Origin: a bacterium
GTDB lineage: Bacteria > Spirochaetota > Spirochaetia > JABEVK01
DNA length: 27,343 bases
Assembly: GCA_021781625.1 (NCBI GenBank)
Contig: JAJXWL010000007.1
Span: forward strand, 1-27,343
Direction of reading: 5' to 3'
Under the pieces are notes generated by a model. It searched no databases, was not told where the DNA came from, and worked only from the letters and a program-made list of their open reading frames with translations. Positions within the stretch are counted from its first letter, which is position 1, and each line of letters starts with the position of its first letter. Both the position numbers and the translations under genes were made by a program. Below are positions 25,864 through 27,343 of the stretch, one piece after another.

Positions 25864-26751
25864 TTGAACCGAATGTTTCGCCAACGGCGGGTTTTACCTT
25901 GGCTGACCTTGGTGTCGGCGGTAGTGCTTTGGGGAGTGTCTTTTGTCCTGACGAAACAATTGTTGAGCCAGTTAAGCCCGCCGATGATTGCCTGGCTGCG
26001 TCTGGGGCCAGCTTTGGCCGTGCTTGTCCCCTTAATGTTGTGGCAAAAGGAGTCTTGGAGGCTTGAAAAAGGGTTTCGTGGGCGTTTTGTGCTGACCTCG
26101 GCCTTGGGAATTGTCCTTTATATGGTTTTAGAAAACACAGGCCTGCGCTACACGCAAGCCTCGACAGCTTCGATGCTGGTGGCCTCGATTCCTGTCTTTG
26201 TTTTGCTGGTCGATACCGTTAAACGACGTGCCCGTCTGCCTTGGGGTCAAACTGGTGCTGTGCTTGTCTCGTTGGTGGGAGTATGGCTTGTTCTTTTTGA
26301 TGGGGCCTGGCCAAACCTTGCAAGCGCAAACCTAGGGGGCAATCTGCTGGTCTTAGGGGCCATGGCCTCGTGGATTGGCTATACCTTTTTAGGAAAAAAA
26401 CTCAGGGATCGTTTTTCTAGCCTTCAGCAAACGACCTTTCAAACCCTCTTTGCGGTACTTCTGTACTTGCCCTTTGTTATAGGGGAGGGGGGAGGTTTTC
26501 CTACGATGACGCTTACAGGCCTAGCGGAGCTATCCTTTTTGGGGGTGTTCTGCTCTGGCCTGGCCTATGTGGGGTTTTTATACGCCTTGAAAGAGCTGGG
26601 GCCTGTTCTCCCTTCAGCCTTTTTAAACCTAATACCTGTCGTCACCGTACTTACCGCCCTGCTCGTCTTAAAAGAGATTCCTAGTATTTTTCAAGCGGGC
26701 GGTATGGTTTTAATCGTAGGGAGTCTTAGCTGGCTGACGTTGAAACGATGA
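25864..26751 (+). CDS. EamA (DMT) family transporter
   Basis: About 295 residues with ten transmembrane helices in two EamA repeats. Landmarks are VVLWGVSFVLTKQLL near the N-terminus, NTGLRYTQASTASMLVASIPVFV, LGAMASWIGYTFLGKKL and the C-terminal LKELGPVLPSAFLNLIPVVTVL. The family exports metabolites, and the substrate is unknown. TTG at 25864 is preferred because GGAG sits 5 bases upstream. GTG at 25846 and ATG at 25873 are alternatives in the same frame. It is divergent from the TauE gene. Confidence 0.9.
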   Translation: MNRMFRQRRVLPWLTLVSAVVLWGVSFVLTKQLLSQLSPPMIAWLRLGPALAVLVPLMLWQKESWRLEKGFRGRFVLTSALGIVLYMVLENTGLRYTQASTASMLVASIPVFVLLVDTVKRRARLPWGQTGAVLVSLVGVWLVLFDGAWPNLASANLGGNLLVLGAMASWIGYTFLGKKLRDRFSSLQQTTFQTLFAVLLYLPFVIGEGGGFPTMTLTGLAELSFLGVFCSGLAYVGFLYALKELGPVLPSAFLNLIPVVTVLTALLVLKEIPSIFQAGGMVLIVGSLSWLTLKR

Positions 26752-26762
26752 AGGAGTGGAGG

Positions 26763-26790
26763 TTGACACCAAGCCTTTTAGGGCTAAGAC
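26763..26790 (+). promoter_or_regulatory. Weak promoter candidate before the small membrane protein
   Basis: TTGACA (26763-26768) is perfect, but the -10 16 bases later is only TAAGAC (26785-26790). It would start transcription within the 74-base gap before the AAAGGAGGG of the next gene. Confidence 0.3.
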
Positions 26791-26825
26791 TTCTGGCATA
26801 GTCGCTACGAAAAAGGAGGGTTCAA

Positions 26826-27218
26826 ATGACAGATAAAACCAAGCAAGCGTTTGGTGGTATGGCTCCCTGGCTGAAGTTTTTAGCGGTTTTAGGCTTTATT
26901 GGGTTGGGAGTGATTTTTGTTGCCGGTGTGGTGATGATGATTTTGAACCTAGGCCCTCTACATTTAGGGCGTTTCTTTGGGGCTTTTTACATTGTCATTG
27001 CGGTCGTTATGTTCTTTCCTGCTCGGTGGCTTTTTCGCCTGTCCAAACAGGCTAAGCTCTGCGGGCAAGAAGATTCGGAAGAAAACCTTGAAGCCCTGGT
27101 GGTTAACTTGCACCGTGTGGTGAAGTTTTATGGCGTTGTGACCATCGTTCTTTTAGCTGTTTATGCCGTTGCTATCGTGGGCTTTCTTGTTGTGCTACGC
27201 ATGATGAATGGGGTTTAA
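26826..27218 (+). CDS. Small three-helix inner-membrane protein
   Basis: A 130-residue hydrophobic protein with three likely transmembrane segments at about 16-42, 46-70 and 98-126, and a charged cytoplasmic stretch (LSKQAKLCGQEDSEENLEAL) between the second and third. It has a very good AAAGGAGGG. The layout resembles small DUF5362-type membrane proteins, but I do not claim the family. It is only 74 bases after the EamA gene. No catalytic motif is seen. Function unknown. Confidence 0.75.
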   Translation: MTDKTKQAFGGMAPWLKFLAVLGFIGLGVIFVAGVVMMILNLGPLHLGRFFGAFYIVIAVVMFFPARWLFRLSKQAKLCGQEDSEENLEALVVNLHRVVKFYGVVTIVLLAVYAVAIVGFLVVLRMMNGV

Positions 27219-27238
27219 AAAATTCTTCTTCGAAACAG

Positions 27239-27268
27239 TTGACCACGAGGGGAGAAATTTGCTAAGTT
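27239..27268 (+). promoter_or_regulatory. Promoter-like site near the window end
   Basis: TTGACC and TAAGTT with an 18-base spacer. The 125-base tail after the last gene (27219-27343) holds no complete ORF. A G-rich GGGAGAGG (27310-27317) is followed by an open stretch running off the end, so a further gene may begin outside. Confidence 0.3.
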
Positions 27269-27343
27269 CATTTTCGCCGCTAACGAACGCTAGTGAGAAA
27301 CTGGTGATAAGGGAGAGGCGAACTGTTAAAACTTGGCGAAACG

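Noticed and set aside
1..27343. CRISPR arrays, insertion sequences, prophage or recombinase genes
   Set aside because: No spaced direct repeats, transposase, integrase or phage-type ORF was recognised on either strand.

Overview
This 27.3 kb window is densely coding chromosomal DNA from a diderm bacterium with mid-range GC. Nearly every gap is under 200 bases. I saw no insertion sequence, prophage, CRISPR array or long repeat. The gene set suggests Spirochaetota or a close neighbour: a PilZ protein with a long N-terminal extension, a FlgH (flagellar L-ring) homologue, an mS38/COX24-type mini ribosomal protein, a short spirochaete-like RNA polymerase omega subunit, and an McsA-McsB-ClpC block in a Gram-negative-type cell. 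This placement is inference, not proof.

Layout. (1) Positions 13-11537, + strand, form one tight run. It starts with infC-rpmI-rplT (translation). A ZapB-like coiled coil and zapA (division) follow, then a c-di-GMP-type PilZ protein, a TPR protein and an RlmK-type rRNA methyltransferase. The run ends with mcsA, a catalytically degenerate mcsB, clpC, and a large secreted TPR protein. Many junctions are 4-base stop/start overlaps. (2) Positions 11541-13466, + strand: a consensus promoter drives rpoZ-miaA. A second promoter inside the miaA end drives a 31-residue COX24-type protein and the FlgH-like gene. (3) Positions 13463-13623: promoter, tRNA-Gln(CUG) and a strong intrinsic terminator form a self-contained unit. 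carA-carB (pyrimidine and arginine precursor synthesis) follow to 18098. (4) Positions 18108-20914, - strand: YbfF-like esterase, alkyltransferase-like protein, and a GAF histidine kinase with a receiver that lacks its phosphoacceptor Asp. (5) Position 21023: apt on the + strand converges on, and overlaps, the - strand group (24770 down to 21562). That group is a left-handed beta-helix protein, a Cys-rich zinc-finger ORF with no ATG/GTG/TTG start, adk, an ACT-domain protein and a DUF711 (PFL) protein. (6) Positions 24887-27218: a TauE/SafE permease (-), divergent from an EamA permease (+), then a small three-helix membrane protein.

Most of the window is housekeeping. The points that deserve attention are the McsB homologue that has lost catalytic and ATP-binding residues but is kept between mcsA and clpC, the hidden eight-cysteine ORF that continues in frame after a UAG stop, the tiny COX24 gene paired with flgH, the pseudo-receiver kinase with a possible leaderless promoter, and infC starting at AUG instead of a rare initiator.
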